From: an uncultured Oceanospirillales bacterium
GTDB taxonomy: Bacteria > Pseudomonadota > Gammaproteobacteria > Xanthomonadales > SZUA-36
Direction: 5' to 3'
Assembly: GCA_913055655.1 (NCBI GenBank)
Contig: CAJXKA010000005.1
Location: 1-64,000 of the forward strand
Length of the DNA: 64,000 bases
Shown: positions 1 to 10,054 of the stretch, in pieces
Layout of the letters: each line of letters opens with the position of its first letter
Numbering within the stretch: the stretch's first letter is position 1
Program-made: the position numbers and the translations under genes
The notes under the pieces: generated by a model
Told to the model about the DNA's origin: nothing
The model's database searches: none
What the model saw: the letters and a program-made list of their open reading frames with translations, nothing else

Positions 1-1
1 C

Positions 2-1216
2 GGGTTCCTCGGTATCGACAGCTTCGAGTATCGTGCTCGCGATCCCAATTCAAACGGCACGGAACCGGTCACGGTGAAACTCATCGTTCTCGATCCAAAC
101 AACGTACAACCGCTGATGGAAGTCGAACCCGGCAGCGTCGACTTCGGCACCCTTGCGGTCGGGCAGGCATCTGCGCCCGCGGCCGTGACCCTTAGAAACG
201 TCGGCAACGGCGACCTGGTCGTGGGCGCGCTGGCGGTGACTGGAACGAACAACGCCAGTTTCATGGTCGGCAACGATGGCTGCTCCAGCCAGGTCGTTCC
301 GCCGATGTCGTCATGTGGATTCGAGATTCTCATGAACCCCACCGTCGCCGGGCCACTGGTTGCGCAAGTCGAGATGCCCAGCAATGCGGCCGGTGGCGTT
401 GAAACCGTCGATGTGTCCGGAACCGGCATCCAGGGCGAACTGGACATTACGCCCTCCAGCATCGATTTCGGTTTGGTCGACATCGGCCAGGCGTCGTCTC
501 CGCCACAGGTCGTCACCATCGAGAACACCGGTTCCGGCGACCTGGTCCTGGGGGCATTGGGGCTCAACGGCCCGCATGCATCGAGCTTTTCCGTCGGCGC
601 GGACAACTGCTCCGGCGAGACGCTGGTTCCGGCCTCAACCTGCCAGTTCGACCTGGTCATGATCCCGATGGCGATCGGTCCGCTGGCAGCCGAGATCAAC
701 ATTCCCAACAACGTCACCCCGACGCCCGGCTCCGTTTCACTCATCGGCACGGGCGTCCAGGGAACACTCGGTTTCAGTCCGGCCATACTGGACTTTGGAT
801 TGGTCGGCCAGGGCACGACTGCGCCCACCATGACGGTCGTACTGAGCAACACCGGCGGCACGGGTATTATCGTAAACCAGGTCATATTGCCCGCGGGCCC
901 GTTCGCACGCTCCGGTGGCGACTGCGGGGCGACACCGTTCACGATTGCAGCCGGTGCGAGCTGTAGCCTGGGGTTCACTTTCAGCCCTGCCGTCCCGGGA
1001 CCATCCGACCGCACCGTGACCATTGTCAGCGACGCGCCATCCAGCCCGGATACGTTCCTGCTCCGGGGTGACGGCGACGCCACTGGCGGAGGAAGTACCG
1101 GCGGCCCGACGGTTCCAGTGCCTGCGACTCGAATGGAATCATTGCTCGCACTGCTGGCTGTGCTGGCCTTGACCGGCGGATTTGCAGCGCGGTCACGACG
1201 CCGACATACCCCGTAG
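2..1216 (+). CDS. Choice-of-anchor D repeat protein, 3' part (5' truncated by window edge)
   Basis: The reading frame is open from base 2, so the gene starts before the window; the GTG at 74 is only an internal codon. The first visible residues (GFLGIDSFEYRARDPNSNGT) look like the end of a cadherin/Big-type beta-sandwich domain. Three tandem choice-of-anchor D modules of about 105 residues follow, each with an 'xDFGxxxxGqxxxPxxVtlxNtGxgdLvv' pattern and a C-x(n)-C pair. The C-terminus has a Gly/Ser/Thr linker, then 'VPVPATRMESLLALLAVLALTGGFAARSRRR': a hydrophobic helix followed by arginines, resembling an IPTL-CTERM/PEP-CTERM-like sorting tail. Inference: exported, surface-anchored or sorted protein. 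The role of its missing N-terminal part is unknown. Confidence 0.8.
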   Translation, partial: GFLGIDSFEYRARDPNSNGTEPVTVKLIVLDPNNVQPLMEVEPGSVDFGTLAVGQASAPAAVTLRNVGNGDLVVGALAVTGTNNASFMVGNDGCSSQVVPPMSSCGFEILMNPTVAGPLVAQVEMPSNAAGGVETVDVSGTGIQGELDITPSSIDFGLVDIGQASSPPQVVTIENTGSGDLVLGALGLNGPHASSFSVGADNCSGETLVPASTCQFDLVMIPMAIGPLAAEINIPNNVTPTPGSVSLIGTGVQGTLGFSPAILDFGLVGQGTTAPTMTVVLSNTGGTGIIVNQVILPAGPFARSGGDCGATPFTIAAGASCSLGFTFSPAVPGPSDRTVTIVSDAPSSPDTFLLRGDGDATGGGSTGGPTVPVPATRMESLLALLAVLALTGGFAARSRRRHTP

Positions 1217-1257
1217 TTTTCAACCCAACCTGTCCGGCGCAACCAATTAGTTTCTTT

Positions 1258-1266
1258 TGATACAAT
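1258..1266 (+). promoter_or_regulatory. Candidate extended -10 promoter for leucine dehydrogenase
   Basis: TGATACAAT matches an extended -10 (TGnTATAAT, one mismatch). It lies 139 bases before the preferred ATG at 1405, in the only gap between the upstream anchor-D gene and the leucine cluster. No good -35 is seen at the usual distance, which is tolerated by extended -10 promoters. Inference only. Confidence 0.35.
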
Positions 1267-1404
1267 TGTCCGCCGACCCGGGACGGTTGTAGAACCGACC
1301 CAGATTTTCCTGATGCCGGCCGTTATTCCAACATGCCCGCAGACTCCACAAACGGTCTGCATGGAAGCGCCCGGACGACTATCACGTTGGAGAACCCCAC
1401 CCAA

Positions 1405-2508
1405 ATGGAACTCTTTGAGACCATCCAGAGCACCGAGCACGAGCAGATCGTGTTCTGCAACAACACCGACGTCGGCCTGAAGGCCATCATCGCCATTCAC
1501 AACACCACGCTGGGCCCCGCGCTGGGCGGCCTGCGCATGTGGCCTTACGGCTCCGAGCAGGAAGCACTGAACGATGTGCTGCGCCTGTCGCGCGGTATGA
1601 CCTACAAGGCGGCGGTGTCCGGCCTGAACCTGGGTGGTGGCAAGGCCGTGATCATCGGCGACCCGCGCCAGGACAAGTCCGAGGCGCTGTTCCGCGCCTT
1701 CGGCAAGTTCATCGACACGCTGGGTGGGCGTTACATCACGGCCGAAGATGTCGGCATCGATGTGAACGACATGGAATTCATTTTCCAGGAAACCAATAAC
1801 GTGGTCGGCGTACACCAGGTGCACGGCGGCTCGGGCGACCCGTCGCCGTTCACGGCCTTTGGCACGCTGCAGGGCATCCGCGCGGCGCTGGCGGCCAAGT
1901 TCGGTGATGACGAAGTCGGCAAGTACAGCTTTGCCGTGCAGGGCGCGGGCCATGTCGGCCACCACCTGGTGAAACTGCTGCGCGAGGCCGGCGCCAAGGT
2001 GTTCGTCACCGACATCAACGAAGAAGCCGTGGCCGAGGCCGTCGAGATGGGCGCCGAGGCCGTGGGCCTGGACGAGATCTACGATGTCGACGCCGACGTG
2101 TTCAGCCCCTGCGCACTGGGCGCGGTGGTCAACGAGAACACGCTGGATCGTTTCAAGTTCAAGGTGGTGGCCGGTGCCGCCAACAACCAGCTGGCCAATA
2201 ACGAGGCCGGCGACGAACTGGAAAAACGCGGCATCCTCTACGCGCCGGACTACGCCGTGAACGCCGGTGGCCTGATGAATGTCTCCATCGAGTTCGAGGG
2301 TTACAGCGAGGAGCGCGCCTTCCGCATGACGCGCACCATTTATTACAACCTGAAACGCATCTTCGAAATCGCCGAGCGCGATGGCATCCCCACTTACCAG
2401 GCCTCCGACCGCATGGCCGAGGAACGCATCGCCATCCTGGGCAAGATCAAGATGCCGCACATGGGCAAGCCGCATCGCTTCCCGGGCCGGGAGCGCAACA
2501 GCGGCTGA
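1405..2508 (+). CDS. ldh: Leucine dehydrogenase (Glu/Leu/Phe/Val dehydrogenase family)
   Basis: NAD-dependent oxidative deamination of leucine, and probably valine and isoleucine, to the 2-oxo acid: the entry step of branched-chain amino acid catabolism. An ATG at 1333 would add 24 unlike-family residues. I prefer ATG 1405, preceded by GGAG at 1389, because numbering from it puts the catalytic residues exactly where Bacillus leucine dehydrogenase has them: Lys68 (GMTYK), Lys80 (LGGGK) and Asp115 (ITAED). The product is then 367 residues, the normal family length. A Rossmann motif GAGHVG lies near residue 178. It is followed after 46 bases by isovaleryl-CoA dehydrogenase, which fits leucine use, although the branched-chain oxo acid dehydrogenase that links the two is not in the window. 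Confidence 0.93.
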   Translation: MELFETIQSTEHEQIVFCNNTDVGLKAIIAIHNTTLGPALGGLRMWPYGSEQEALNDVLRLSRGMTYKAAVSGLNLGGGKAVIIGDPRQDKSEALFRAFGKFIDTLGGRYITAEDVGIDVNDMEFIFQETNNVVGVHQVHGGSGDPSPFTAFGTLQGIRAALAAKFGDDEVGKYSFAVQGAGHVGHHLVKLLREAGAKVFVTDINEEAVAEAVEMGAEAVGLDEIYDVDADVFSPCALGAVVNENTLDRFKFKVVAGAANNQLANNEAGDELEKRGILYAPDYAVNAGGLMNVSIEFEGYSEERAFRMTRTIYYNLKRIFEIAERDGIPTYQASDRMAEERIAILGKIKMPHMGKPHRFPGRERNSG

Positions 2509-2554
2509 CACATTCGCGAACCATACTGGACAGGCTGACCGGAGGGGGACGCCC

Positions 2555-3700
2555 ATGAACGAGGAACTGGAACTGCTGCGCGACACCGCGCGGCGATTCG
2601 CCGAGGCCGAAATCGCGCCGCGCGCGGCCGAGATTGACGAGGTCAATGAATTCCCGCAGGACCTGTGGCCGAAGCTCGGCGAACTGGGCCTGCTGGGCAT
2701 GACCGTGCCCGCCGAGTACGGCGGCTCGGAGATGGGCTACCTGGCCCACGTGGTGGCGATGGAGGAAATCTCCCGCGCTTCGGGTTCGGTTGGCCTGTCC
2801 TACGGCGCGCATTCGAACCTTTGCGCCGACAACCTGCAGCGCAACGGCACCGAGGAACAGAAGCAACGCTTCCTGCCGGGCCTGTGCAGCGGCGAGACGG
2901 TCGGCGCGCTGGCCATGTCCGAGCCGGGTGCCGGCTCCGACGTGGTGGGCTCCATGGCCTGCCGCGCCGAGCAACGTGACGACGGCACCTGGGTCGCCAA
3001 CGGCAACAAGATGTGGATCACCAACGGTCCCGAGGCCGGCGTGCTGATCGTCTACATGCGCACCGCCGGCCCGGAAGCGGGCTCAAAATGCATGACCGCC
3101 TTCCTGGTCACCGACGACCTGCCCGGCTTCCGCAAGGCACAAAAGCTCGACAAGCTGGGCATGCGCGGCTCCAACACCTGCGAGCTGGTGTTCGAGGACT
3201 GCGTGATTCCGGCCGAAAACGTGCTCGGCGAAGTGCACCACGGCGTGAAAGTACTGATGAGCGGCCTGGACACCGAGCGCCTGGTGCTGTCGGGCGGCCC
3301 CGTCGGCCTGATGCAGGCGGCGCTGGACCTGGCACTGCCCTACACCCGCGAGCGCAAGCAGTTCGGCAAGGCCCTGGGCGAATTCGGCGTCATGCAGGCC
3401 AAGCTGGGTGACATGTACACCGCGCTGCAGTCCTCGCGCGCCTTCGCCTACCAGGTGGCCGAGGCCTTCGACGCCGGCCGCAAGTCACGCGTCGACCCCG
3501 CGGCCTGCCTGCTGCACGCCTCGCGCTCGGCTGTCGAGGTGACGCTGGAAGCGATCCAGACACTGGGTGGCAACGGCTACATCAACGAGTATCCGGCCGG
3601 CCGCCTGCTTCGCGACGCCAAGCTCTACGAGATCGGCGCCGGCACCAATGAGATCCGGCGCATGCTGATCGGCCGGGAGCTGGTGCAGGACAAAGCATAG
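2555..3700 (+). CDS. ivd: Isovaleryl-CoA dehydrogenase
   Basis: FAD-dependent acyl-CoA dehydrogenase that converts isovaleryl-CoA to 3-methylcrotonyl-CoA, passing electrons to ETF. The ATG at 2555 has a strong GGAGGGGG ribosome site; a longer open frame from 2381 overlaps ldh and is rejected. The product has 381 residues. Visible features are the ACAD signature [15 protein letters not shown] near residue 118, the FAD-side WITNG near 154, and the isovaleryl-type helix segment [14 protein letters not shown] with Glu241 in the position of the human catalytic base. The second ACAD signature [20 protein letters not shown] lies near the end. Known family chemistry plus the neighbouring mccB and liuC make the leucine assignment firm. 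Confidence 0.93.
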   Translation: MNEELELLRDTARRFAEAEIAPRAAEIDEVNEFPQDLWPKLGELGLLGMTVPAEYGGSEMGYLAHVVAMEEISRASGSVGLSYGAHSNLCADNLQRNGTEEQKQRFLPGLCSGETVGALAMSEPGAGSDVVGSMACRAEQRDDGTWVANGNKMWITNGPEAGVLIVYMRTAGPEAGSKCMTAFLVTDDLPGFRKAQKLDKLGMRGSNTCELVFEDCVIPAENVLGEVHHGVKVLMSGLDTERLVLSGGPVGLMQAALDLALPYTRERKQFGKALGEFGVMQAKLGDMYTALQSSRAFAYQVAEAFDAGRKSRVDPAACLLHASRSAVEVTLEAIQTLGGNGYINEYPAGRLLRDAKLYEIGAGTNEIRRMLIGRELVQDKA

Positions 3701-3724
3701 ACCGGGCGAGTTTGTTACACTTAT

Positions 3725-3738
3725 TAAGTGCGCACTTA
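3725..3738. promoter_or_regulatory. Perfect 14-bp palindrome, probable toxin-antitoxin operator
   Basis: TAAGTGCGCACTTA is a perfect palindrome just upstream of the RHH antitoxin start. It sits between a possible -35 (TTACAC, 3715-3720) and -10 (TAGTAT, 3737-3742; 16-base spacer). RHH antitoxins commonly autoregulate through such short palindromes. The promoter assignment is inference; the palindrome is directly seen. Confidence 0.6.
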
Positions 3739-3754
3739 GTATGTGGAAATGCGA

Positions 3755-3976
3755 ATGAACCTGACACTTTCAATCGACAAGGACCTGCTAGAGCGTGCCC
3801 GGAAGGCCGCTCGGGCGCAGGGCAAGAGCGTCAACCAGTTGGTGCGTGAGTACCTCGAGCAGTTGTCCTCCGGCCAGGCGCTGGAAGCCACGATTGACGA
3901 GTACGTCGCCGGATGCGGTCAGGGCCACCGCGAGGGCTGGGCGTTCGACCGCGACGAACTTCATGAAAGAACTTAG
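3755..3976 (+). CDS. Ribbon-helix-helix antitoxin (VapB-like)
   Basis: Small protein of 73 residues whose N-terminus MNLTLSIDKDLLERARKAAR, followed by SVNQLVREYLEQL, is a typical ribbon-helix-helix DNA-binding fold: a short beta strand and then two helices. The acidic C-terminal tail (about residues 50-73) would wrap the toxin. In-frame starts exist at GTG 3743, ATG 3749 and ATG 3755; I chose 3755 because the fold begins there and GGA lies seven bases upstream. Its 3' end overlaps the PIN-domain gene by 14 bases, the usual translationally coupled antitoxin-toxin order. The module sits inside the leucine catabolic cluster, on the same strand. Confidence 0.82.
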   Translation: MNLTLSIDKDLLERARKAARAQGKSVNQLVREYLEQLSSGQALEATIDEYVAGCGQGHREGWAFDRDELHERT

Positions 3977-4394
3977 TTTTTTCGATACCAACGTCCTGGT
4001 TTACGCCGAAGACGCCGACGAGCCGATCAAGCGGCCACTGGCCATTGAGTTGATCACGCAGGCCATGCGGGACGGCACCGGGGTGATCTCCACGCAGGTC
4101 CTGCAGGAGTTCTTTGTCGTCAGCACCCGGAAGCTCGGCATCGAACCGGCAACTGCACAACGACGCATGCAACTGCTGACCAGGCTCAATGTCATACAGG
4201 TCACTGCGGACGATACGCTTGCTGCCGTTGACCTGGTCAGGCTTCACCAGGTGTCTTACTGGGATGCACTGATCATCAGTGCGGCCCGGAAAGGTGGTTG
4301 TGCAACGCTGGTCAGCGAAGACATGAGCCATGGACAGGACATCAACGGCGTTCGGCTCCAGAACCCCTTTATCGGTGCGGTGCACGAGCGCTGA
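3963..4394 (+). CDS. PIN-domain ribonuclease toxin (VapC-like)
   Basis: Protein of 143 residues with a complete PIN active site: Asp8 in FFDTNVLVY, Glu49 in QVLQEFF, Asp101 in SYWDALI and Asp120 in LVSEDMSHG. The family consists of Mg2+-dependent endoribonucleases that cut tRNA or rRNA, and free toxin inhibits translation. It is translationally coupled to the upstream RHH antitoxin. All catalytic acidic residues are present, so I see no sign of inactivation. The RNA target cannot be told from sequence. The gene ends 66 bases before the thiolase start, so the module may be read through by the leucine operon. Confidence 0.88.
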   Translation: MKELSFFDTNVLVYAEDADEPIKRPLAIELITQAMRDGTGVISTQVLQEFFVVSTRKLGIEPATAQRRMQLLTRLNVIQVTADDTLAAVDLVRLHQVSYWDALIISAARKGGCATLVSEDMSHGQDINGVRLQNPFIGAVHER

Positions 4395-4460
4395 AACACA
4401 TCGGCAGGTGTATGATTTTCATGCCGCCGAATCATCAACAGAAACACGGACACGACAACC

Positions 4461-5633
4461 ATGACTGACATCATCATCGCCGGTGCCAAGCGCACCGCAA
4501 TCGGCTCGTTCCAGGGCCAGTTCAACGACGTCCCGGCTGACGAACTGGGCGCGACCGCCATCACCGCGGCCGTGGAACACGCCGGTATTGACGCCAACTC
4601 GGTGGATGACGTCGTCATGGGCTGTGTGCTGCCCGCGGGCGTGGGCCAGGCGCCGGCAAGACTGGCTTCCCGCAAGGCCGGCATTCCGCTGTCGGCCGCG
4701 GCGATGACCGTCAACAAGGTCTGCTCATCCGGGCTGGCCGCCGTGATGTTGGGTCACGACCGCATCGCGGCCGGCACCTCGAAGGTGGTGGTCGCCGGCG
4801 GCATGGAATCGATGACCCGTTCGCCATACCTGCTGCCGAAGGCCCGCGGCGGCTACCGTATGGGTCACGGCGAGGTGCTGGACCACATGTTCACCGACGG
4901 ACTGCAGGACCCGGACGATGGCTTCATGATGGGCGTCTACGGCCAGCGTTGCGCGGACAAGTACGAGTTCACCCGCGAGGAAATGGACGCCTTCGGCATT
5001 GCCTCCGTCGAGCGCGCGCTGCGCGCGATGGACAACGAATTCGGCGACGAGATCACCCCGGTGACCGTGCGCTCGCGCCGCGGCGAGACCGTCGTCGACC
5101 GCGACGAAGAGCCGCCGCGCTGTAACCTGGAAAAACTCCCGACGCTGCGCGCCGCCTTCGCGAAAGACGGCACCGTCACCGCGGCCACGTCCTCGAAAAT
5201 CTCCGACGGCGCGGCAGCCACCGTGCTGATGAGCGCCGACACCGCCGCCGAACTGGGCGTCACGCCGCTGGCGCGCATCGTCGCCCACGCCACGCACTCA
5301 CAGGAATCGGAGTGGTTCACGACCGCCCCCGTGGGTGCTGTCGCAAAGGTGCTGGATAAGGCCGGCTGGTCGGTCGACGACGTTGACCTGTTCGAAATCA
5401 ACGAGGCCTTCGCCGCGGTCACCATGGCGGCCATGCGCGATCACGACATCCCGCACGACAAGGTCAACGTCAACGGTGGCGCCTGCGCACTGGGCCACCC
5501 CATCGGCGCCAGCGGCGCGCGCTTGCTGGTGACCCTGCTGAACGCACTCGCACAGCGCGGCTTGAAACGGGGCGTGGTGTCGCTGTGCAACGGCGGCGGC
5601 GAAGCAACCGCAATCGCGGTGGAGCGGCTATAG
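4461..5633 (+). CDS. Acetyl-CoA C-acetyltransferase (thiolase)
   Basis: Thiolase of 390 residues. The nucleophilic cysteine lies in [12 protein letters not shown] (about residue 88), the catalytic histidine in [15 protein letters not shown], and the second cysteine in [14 protein letters not shown] near the C-terminus; [13 protein letters not shown] is the usual family block. It catalyses reversible condensation or thiolysis of acetoacetyl-CoA. In this setting it probably cleaves acetoacetyl-CoA from leucine breakdown to acetyl-CoA, although an AtoB/PhaA-type biosynthetic role cannot be excluded. Its 3' end overlaps by six bases the stop of the opposite-strand Doc gene. Confidence 0.92.
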   Translation: MTDIIIAGAKRTAIGSFQGQFNDVPADELGATAITAAVEHAGIDANSVDDVVMGCVLPAGVGQAPARLASRKAGIPLSAAAMTVNKVCSSGLAAVMLGHDRIAAGTSKVVVAGGMESMTRSPYLLPKARGGYRMGHGEVLDHMFTDGLQDPDDGFMMGVYGQRCADKYEFTREEMDAFGIASVERALRAMDNEFGDEITPVTVRSRRGETVVDRDEEPPRCNLEKLPTLRAAFAKDGTVTAATSSKISDGAAATVLMSADTAAELGVTPLARIVAHATHSQESEWFTTAPVGAVAKVLDKAGWSVDDVDLFEINEAFAAVTMAAMRDHDIPHDKVNVNGGACALGHPIGASGARLLVTLLNALAQRGLKRGVVSLCNGGGEATAIAVERL

Positions 5634-6008
5634 ACGGACCAGGCGCACTTCCAACCAATCGGCAATCGCGTCCAGGCTGGCGCGGTTGCCGATGACATCA
5701 TCGACGATGAATGACTCGCCGCGTGTGCCGTCCACTTCGATTCGGTAGCCGTTCATCCTGAGGAAAATGGCGGTGGTGGCAAATGCTACGCGCTTGTTGC
5801 CGTCGACGAAGCAGTGGTTCTGGCACAGGCTCTGCAGCAATGCCGCGGCCTGCATGGAAAGTGAGTCGTAGTAGCCGGTCTGCGGTCGCAGCAGGGCGGA
5901 CTCCAGCAACCCCAGGTCACGAATACCGCTTGTTCCCCCAAACCGCTCGATCAGTACCCGGTGCAGATCAAGGGTCTCCTGCAGCGTGGGAAACAGCGTC
6001 GCCTGCAT
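5628..6008 (-). CDS. doc: Doc/Fic-family toxin
   Basis: Protein of 126 residues, the size of phage P1 Doc. It carries the Fic core motif [12 protein letters not shown] (His65, Asp69, Asn71, Lys72, Arg73), which follows the Doc form HxFxD(A/G)NKR rather than the AMPylating HPFx(D/E)GNGR. Doc phosphorylates EF-Tu on a conserved threonine and so stops translation; by motif this protein should be that kinase type rather than an AMP transferase. The N-terminal '[18 protein letters not shown]' block is also typical of Doc. The antitoxin gene lies immediately upstream with a gap of three bases. The pair is opposite in strand to the leucine genes on both sides. Confidence 0.88.
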   Translation of the reverse strand: MQATLFPTLQETLDLHRVLIERFGGTSGIRDLGLLESALLRPQTGYYDSLSMQAAALLQSLCQNHCFVDGNKRVAFATTAIFLRMNGYRIEVDGTRGESFIVDDVIGNRASLDAIADWLEVRLVRL

Positions 6009-6011
6009 GGC

Positions 6012-6239
6012 CTACTTCGCCAGTCGGCTCAGCAGGTCGGCGTGCTCGTCCAGGACTTCACTCATCGCGTCACGGAACGCCGGGCGAACCTGTGCCCGGG
6101 CCAGGTACTCACCGACCGCCTCGTTGACGACGCTGGAGATACTCCGCCCACTGCTCTTCGCATACTTCCTGAGCTCGAACAGGGTTGTTTCGTCGAGCTG
6201 GGTGGCAAATTTCGTGGCTTTCATTCCTGGAGTATTCAT
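6012..6239 (-). CDS. Ribbon-helix-helix antitoxin paired with Doc
   Basis: Protein of 75 residues. 'MKATKFATQLDETTLFELRKYAKSSGRSISSVVNEAVGEYL' is a ribbon-helix-helix DNA-binding domain (beta strand around residues 7-14, then two helices), followed by an acidic C-terminal segment that could neutralise Doc. The classical partner of Doc is Phd, which has a different fold, so this is a mixed pair. Starts at 6239 (MNTPG...) or 6224 (MKATKF) are both possible; neither has a clear ribosome site. If 6239 is used, the start codon lies within the direct repeat described at 6235-6254. Confidence 0.8.
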   Translation of the reverse strand: MNTPGMKATKFATQLDETTLFELRKYAKSSGRSISSVVNEAVGEYLARAQVRPAFRDAMSEVLDEHADLLSRLAK

Positions 6240-6254
6240 GATATTTCATGATTT
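6235..6254. promoter_or_regulatory. Two TTCATGAT direct repeats one helical turn apart (TA operator candidate)
   Basis: TTCATGAT occurs at 6235-6242 and again at 6245-6252. Each contains the palindrome TCATGA, and the period is exactly 10 bp. RHH dimers bind short half-sites spaced by about one turn, so this is a good candidate for the autoregulatory site of the adjacent antitoxin. Binding is inferred. Confidence 0.5.
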
Positions 6255-6401
6255 TTCAAGAATTCAGCCAGGTGAACAGGCACTGTGAATGGCCTGACTC
6301 TGAGCAGAGGGCCCGGGTGAGACTCGGCTCGAAGCTGCGCCAGCGTGTAAAATGGCGCTCCCGGCTCAAGCGCCCCGCGCGCCAAGGATTGAATTGACCC
6401 C

Positions 6402-8009
<1,608 letters not shown>

Positions 8010-8031
8010 CGACCAGCCGGGGGAGCGAAAC

Positions 8032-8838
8032 ATGAGCAACCTGCAGTATCACCTGGAAGACGGCGTCGCCACGCTGACGCTGAACCGCCCTGAGGTCCAC
8101 AACGCCTTCGACGACGAACTGATCGGCTGCCTGACCGACACCCTGCTGTCAGTAGGTAAGGACGACGCGGTGCGCGTGGTGGTGCTGACCGGCGCCGGTA
8201 AATCGTTCTCCGCCGGCGCCGACCTGAACTGGATGCGCCGCATGGCCGAGGCCGACGCCGCCACCAACGAACACGACGCCCTGCACCTGGCGCGCCTGAT
8301 GCGCACCCTGAACTACCTGCCGAAACCCACCATCGCCCGCGTCAACGGCGCCGCCATTGGCGGCGGCCTGGGCCTGGTGGCGTGTTGCGACATTGCAGTT
8401 GCACCCGAAAACGCCGAGTTCGCCACCAGCGAAGTTCGACTGGGCCTGGCCCCGGCGGTGATCTCGCCCTATGTCATCCGCAAGATTGGCGAGAGCCACG
8501 CGCGGCGGTATTTCCTGACCGGTGAGCGCTTCGACGCCAGCCACGCCAAACATATCGGCCTGGTGCATGAAGTCGCATCACACGATGAGCTGGACGACAC
8601 CATCAATGCGTTCACGGCGCGCCTTGCAAAGGGTGGCCCCACCGCCCAGGCGCACAGCAAGGCGCTGACCGGACTCGCCGGCGGCCACGATGTCGATGCA
8701 CAACTTGCGCTCGACCAGCACACCGCCCGCCTGATCGCGAAACTTCGCACGGGCGCCGAGGGCCGCGAAGGCATGCGCGCCTTTCTCGACAAACGAACAC
8801 CTGACTGGATTTCCCGGGGCAGCGACCCCAAGGAGTAG
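8032..8838 (+). CDS. liuC: Methylglutaconyl-CoA hydratase (enoyl-CoA hydratase family)
   Basis: Crotonase of 268 residues. ATG 8032 follows GGGAG by six bases; a longer frame from 7780 overlaps mccB and is rejected. Landmarks are LNRPEVHNAFDDEL near residue 19, the oxyanion-hole segment SFSAGADLNWMRRMA near 63, and NGAAIGGGLGLVACCDIAV near 105. The 'ADLNWM' block is typical of methylglutaconyl-CoA hydratases. The reaction is hydration of 3-methylglutaconyl-CoA to HMG-CoA. It lies 22 bases after mccB and six bases before the SDR, clearly one transcription unit. HMG-CoA lyase, the next enzyme, is absent from the window. Confidence 0.88.
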   Translation: MSNLQYHLEDGVATLTLNRPEVHNAFDDELIGCLTDTLLSVGKDDAVRVVVLTGAGKSFSAGADLNWMRRMAEADAATNEHDALHLARLMRTLNYLPKPTIARVNGAAIGGGLGLVACCDIAVAPENAEFATSEVRLGLAPAVISPYVIRKIGESHARRYFLTGERFDASHAKHIGLVHEVASHDELDDTINAFTARLAKGGPTAQAHSKALTGLAGGHDVDAQLALDQHTARLIAKLRTGAEGREGMRAFLDKRTPDWISRGSDPKE

Positions 8839-8844
8839 AACATC

Positions 8845-9612
8845 ATGAAGATTGAACAGGCGAAAGCCGTCATCACCGGCGGCGCCTCCGGCCTCGGCCT
8901 GGCCGTGGCGAAGCATTTCGTCGCCGCCGGCGGCCAGGTCACGTTGCTGGACATCAACGACGAGGCCGGCGCGGCGGCCGTTGCTGAACTCGGCGACGCG
9001 GCCAAATACCTGAACGTCAACGTCACGGACGAGGCCGCCGTGGTGGCCGCCGTCGAGGCGGCGAAGGGCCACATGGGCGGCGTCAACGTCAACGTCAACT
9101 GCGCCGGTATTATCGGCGCCGGCCGGGTGCTGGGGCGCGAGGCGCCGATGGCGCTGGATTTTTTCGCCAACGTGATCAACATCAACCTGGTGGGCAGCTT
9201 CAATGTCGCCAAGGCGTCGGCGTCGGCCATGGAGGCGAATGAGCCGGGCGAAGACGGCGAGCGCGGCGTGATCATCAACACCGCCTCGGTGGCGGCCTAC
9301 GAGGGGCAGATCGGCCAGGCGGCGTATTCGGCCAGCAAGGGCGGCATCGTCGGCATGACGCTGCCGATGGCGCGCGAGTTCACGCGCATTGGCGTGCGCG
9401 TCATGGCCATCGCCCCGGGTATTTTCTGGACGCCGATGGTGGACGGCATGCCGCCGGAGGTGCAGGAGTCGCTGTCGGCGTCGATTCCGTTCCCGTCGCG
9501 GCTGGGGAAACCCGAAGAGTTTGCTGAACTCGCGGCCCATATCGTGGAGAATGGGTACCTCAACGGCACCACGATTCGACTGGACGGTGCCGTCCGCATG
9601 CAACCAAAGTAA
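8845..9612 (+). CDS. HSD10-type short-chain 3-hydroxyacyl-CoA dehydrogenase
   Basis: SDR of 255 residues with the NAD motif TGGASGLG at residues 11-18, NCAGI near 90, and the Ser-Tyr-Lys triad in NTASVAAYEGQIGQAAYSASKGG near 150-170. The overall sequence, including 'EPGEDGERGVIINTASVAAYEGQ' and the 'LNGTTIRLDGAVRMQPK' tail, is that of the 17beta-HSD10 / 2-methyl-3-hydroxybutyryl-CoA dehydrogenase group, which acts in isoleucine and branched acyl-CoA oxidation. AAGGAG lies nine bases before the ATG. A second protein of the same type is encoded at 21463-22233. Confidence 0.85.
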   Translation: MKIEQAKAVITGGASGLGLAVAKHFVAAGGQVTLLDINDEAGAAAVAELGDAAKYLNVNVTDEAAVVAAVEAAKGHMGGVNVNVNCAGIIGAGRVLGREAPMALDFFANVININLVGSFNVAKASASAMEANEPGEDGERGVIINTASVAAYEGQIGQAAYSASKGGIVGMTLPMAREFTRIGVRVMAIAPGIFWTPMVDGMPPEVQESLSASIPFPSRLGKPEEFAELAAHIVENGYLNGTTIRLDGAVRMQPK

Positions 9613-9622
9613 GGAAACCGAC

Positions 9623-10030
9623 GTGGAAACGTTCACGGAAGTACGTGATTTCGTCATCGGCCATCACGAGCTGATCATCGACGAACCCTTCCTGCTGGGC
9701 TTTGAGTGCCCGGTGGGCAAAGACGGCCGCAAACAGAGCATCTTCCTGGCCGAGCTGAAAGGCAACGACGGCCGCCGCTACCTGCGTGTGGAAACACCGG
9801 TGGTGCCACTGGAAGACTTCGATGCCGAGAAGTGCCTGCGCATCAACCTGATGCAGCGGGTGGGTTACCTGGCCGTTGGTGACCTGGACGGCACGGCCTA
9901 TATCAAGATGTGCGAGAACCTGCCTTATGCCTCGGTCAACGGGCAGGAACTGGAGCACGTGATTAACGAGGTCGCGCCGTTTGCGGACCGCTTCGAGCAG
10001 GTTCTGGAGGGCGACAGCGACGTCGCCTGA
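9623..10030 (+). CDS. Conserved small protein of unknown function
   Basis: Protein of 135 residues starting at GTG 9623, with AAGGA eight bases upstream. It has no signal peptide or membrane segment. The pattern of beta strands followed by a C-terminal helix ('HVINEVAPFADRFEQVLEG') resembles YbjN or type III chaperone-like (CesT) folds, but I do not recognise the family and assign no function. It begins ten bases after the SDR stop and ends 24 bases before mscS, so it is probably co-transcribed. 'LLGFECPVGKDGRKQSIFLAEL' is the most distinctive stretch. Confidence 0.7.
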   Translation: METFTEVRDFVIGHHELIIDEPFLLGFECPVGKDGRKQSIFLAELKGNDGRRYLRVETPVVPLEDFDAEKCLRINLMQRVGYLAVGDLDGTAYIKMCENLPYASVNGQELEHVINEVAPFADRFEQVLEGDSDVA

Positions 10031-10054
10031 TCATTCAACTTTTACGGGGGAAAC

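Noticed and set aside
1333-1404. 24-residue N-terminal extension of leucine dehydrogenase
   Set aside because: The shorter form reproduces the Lys68/Lys80/Asp115 numbering of Bacillus leucine dehydrogenase exactly and has a ribosome site.
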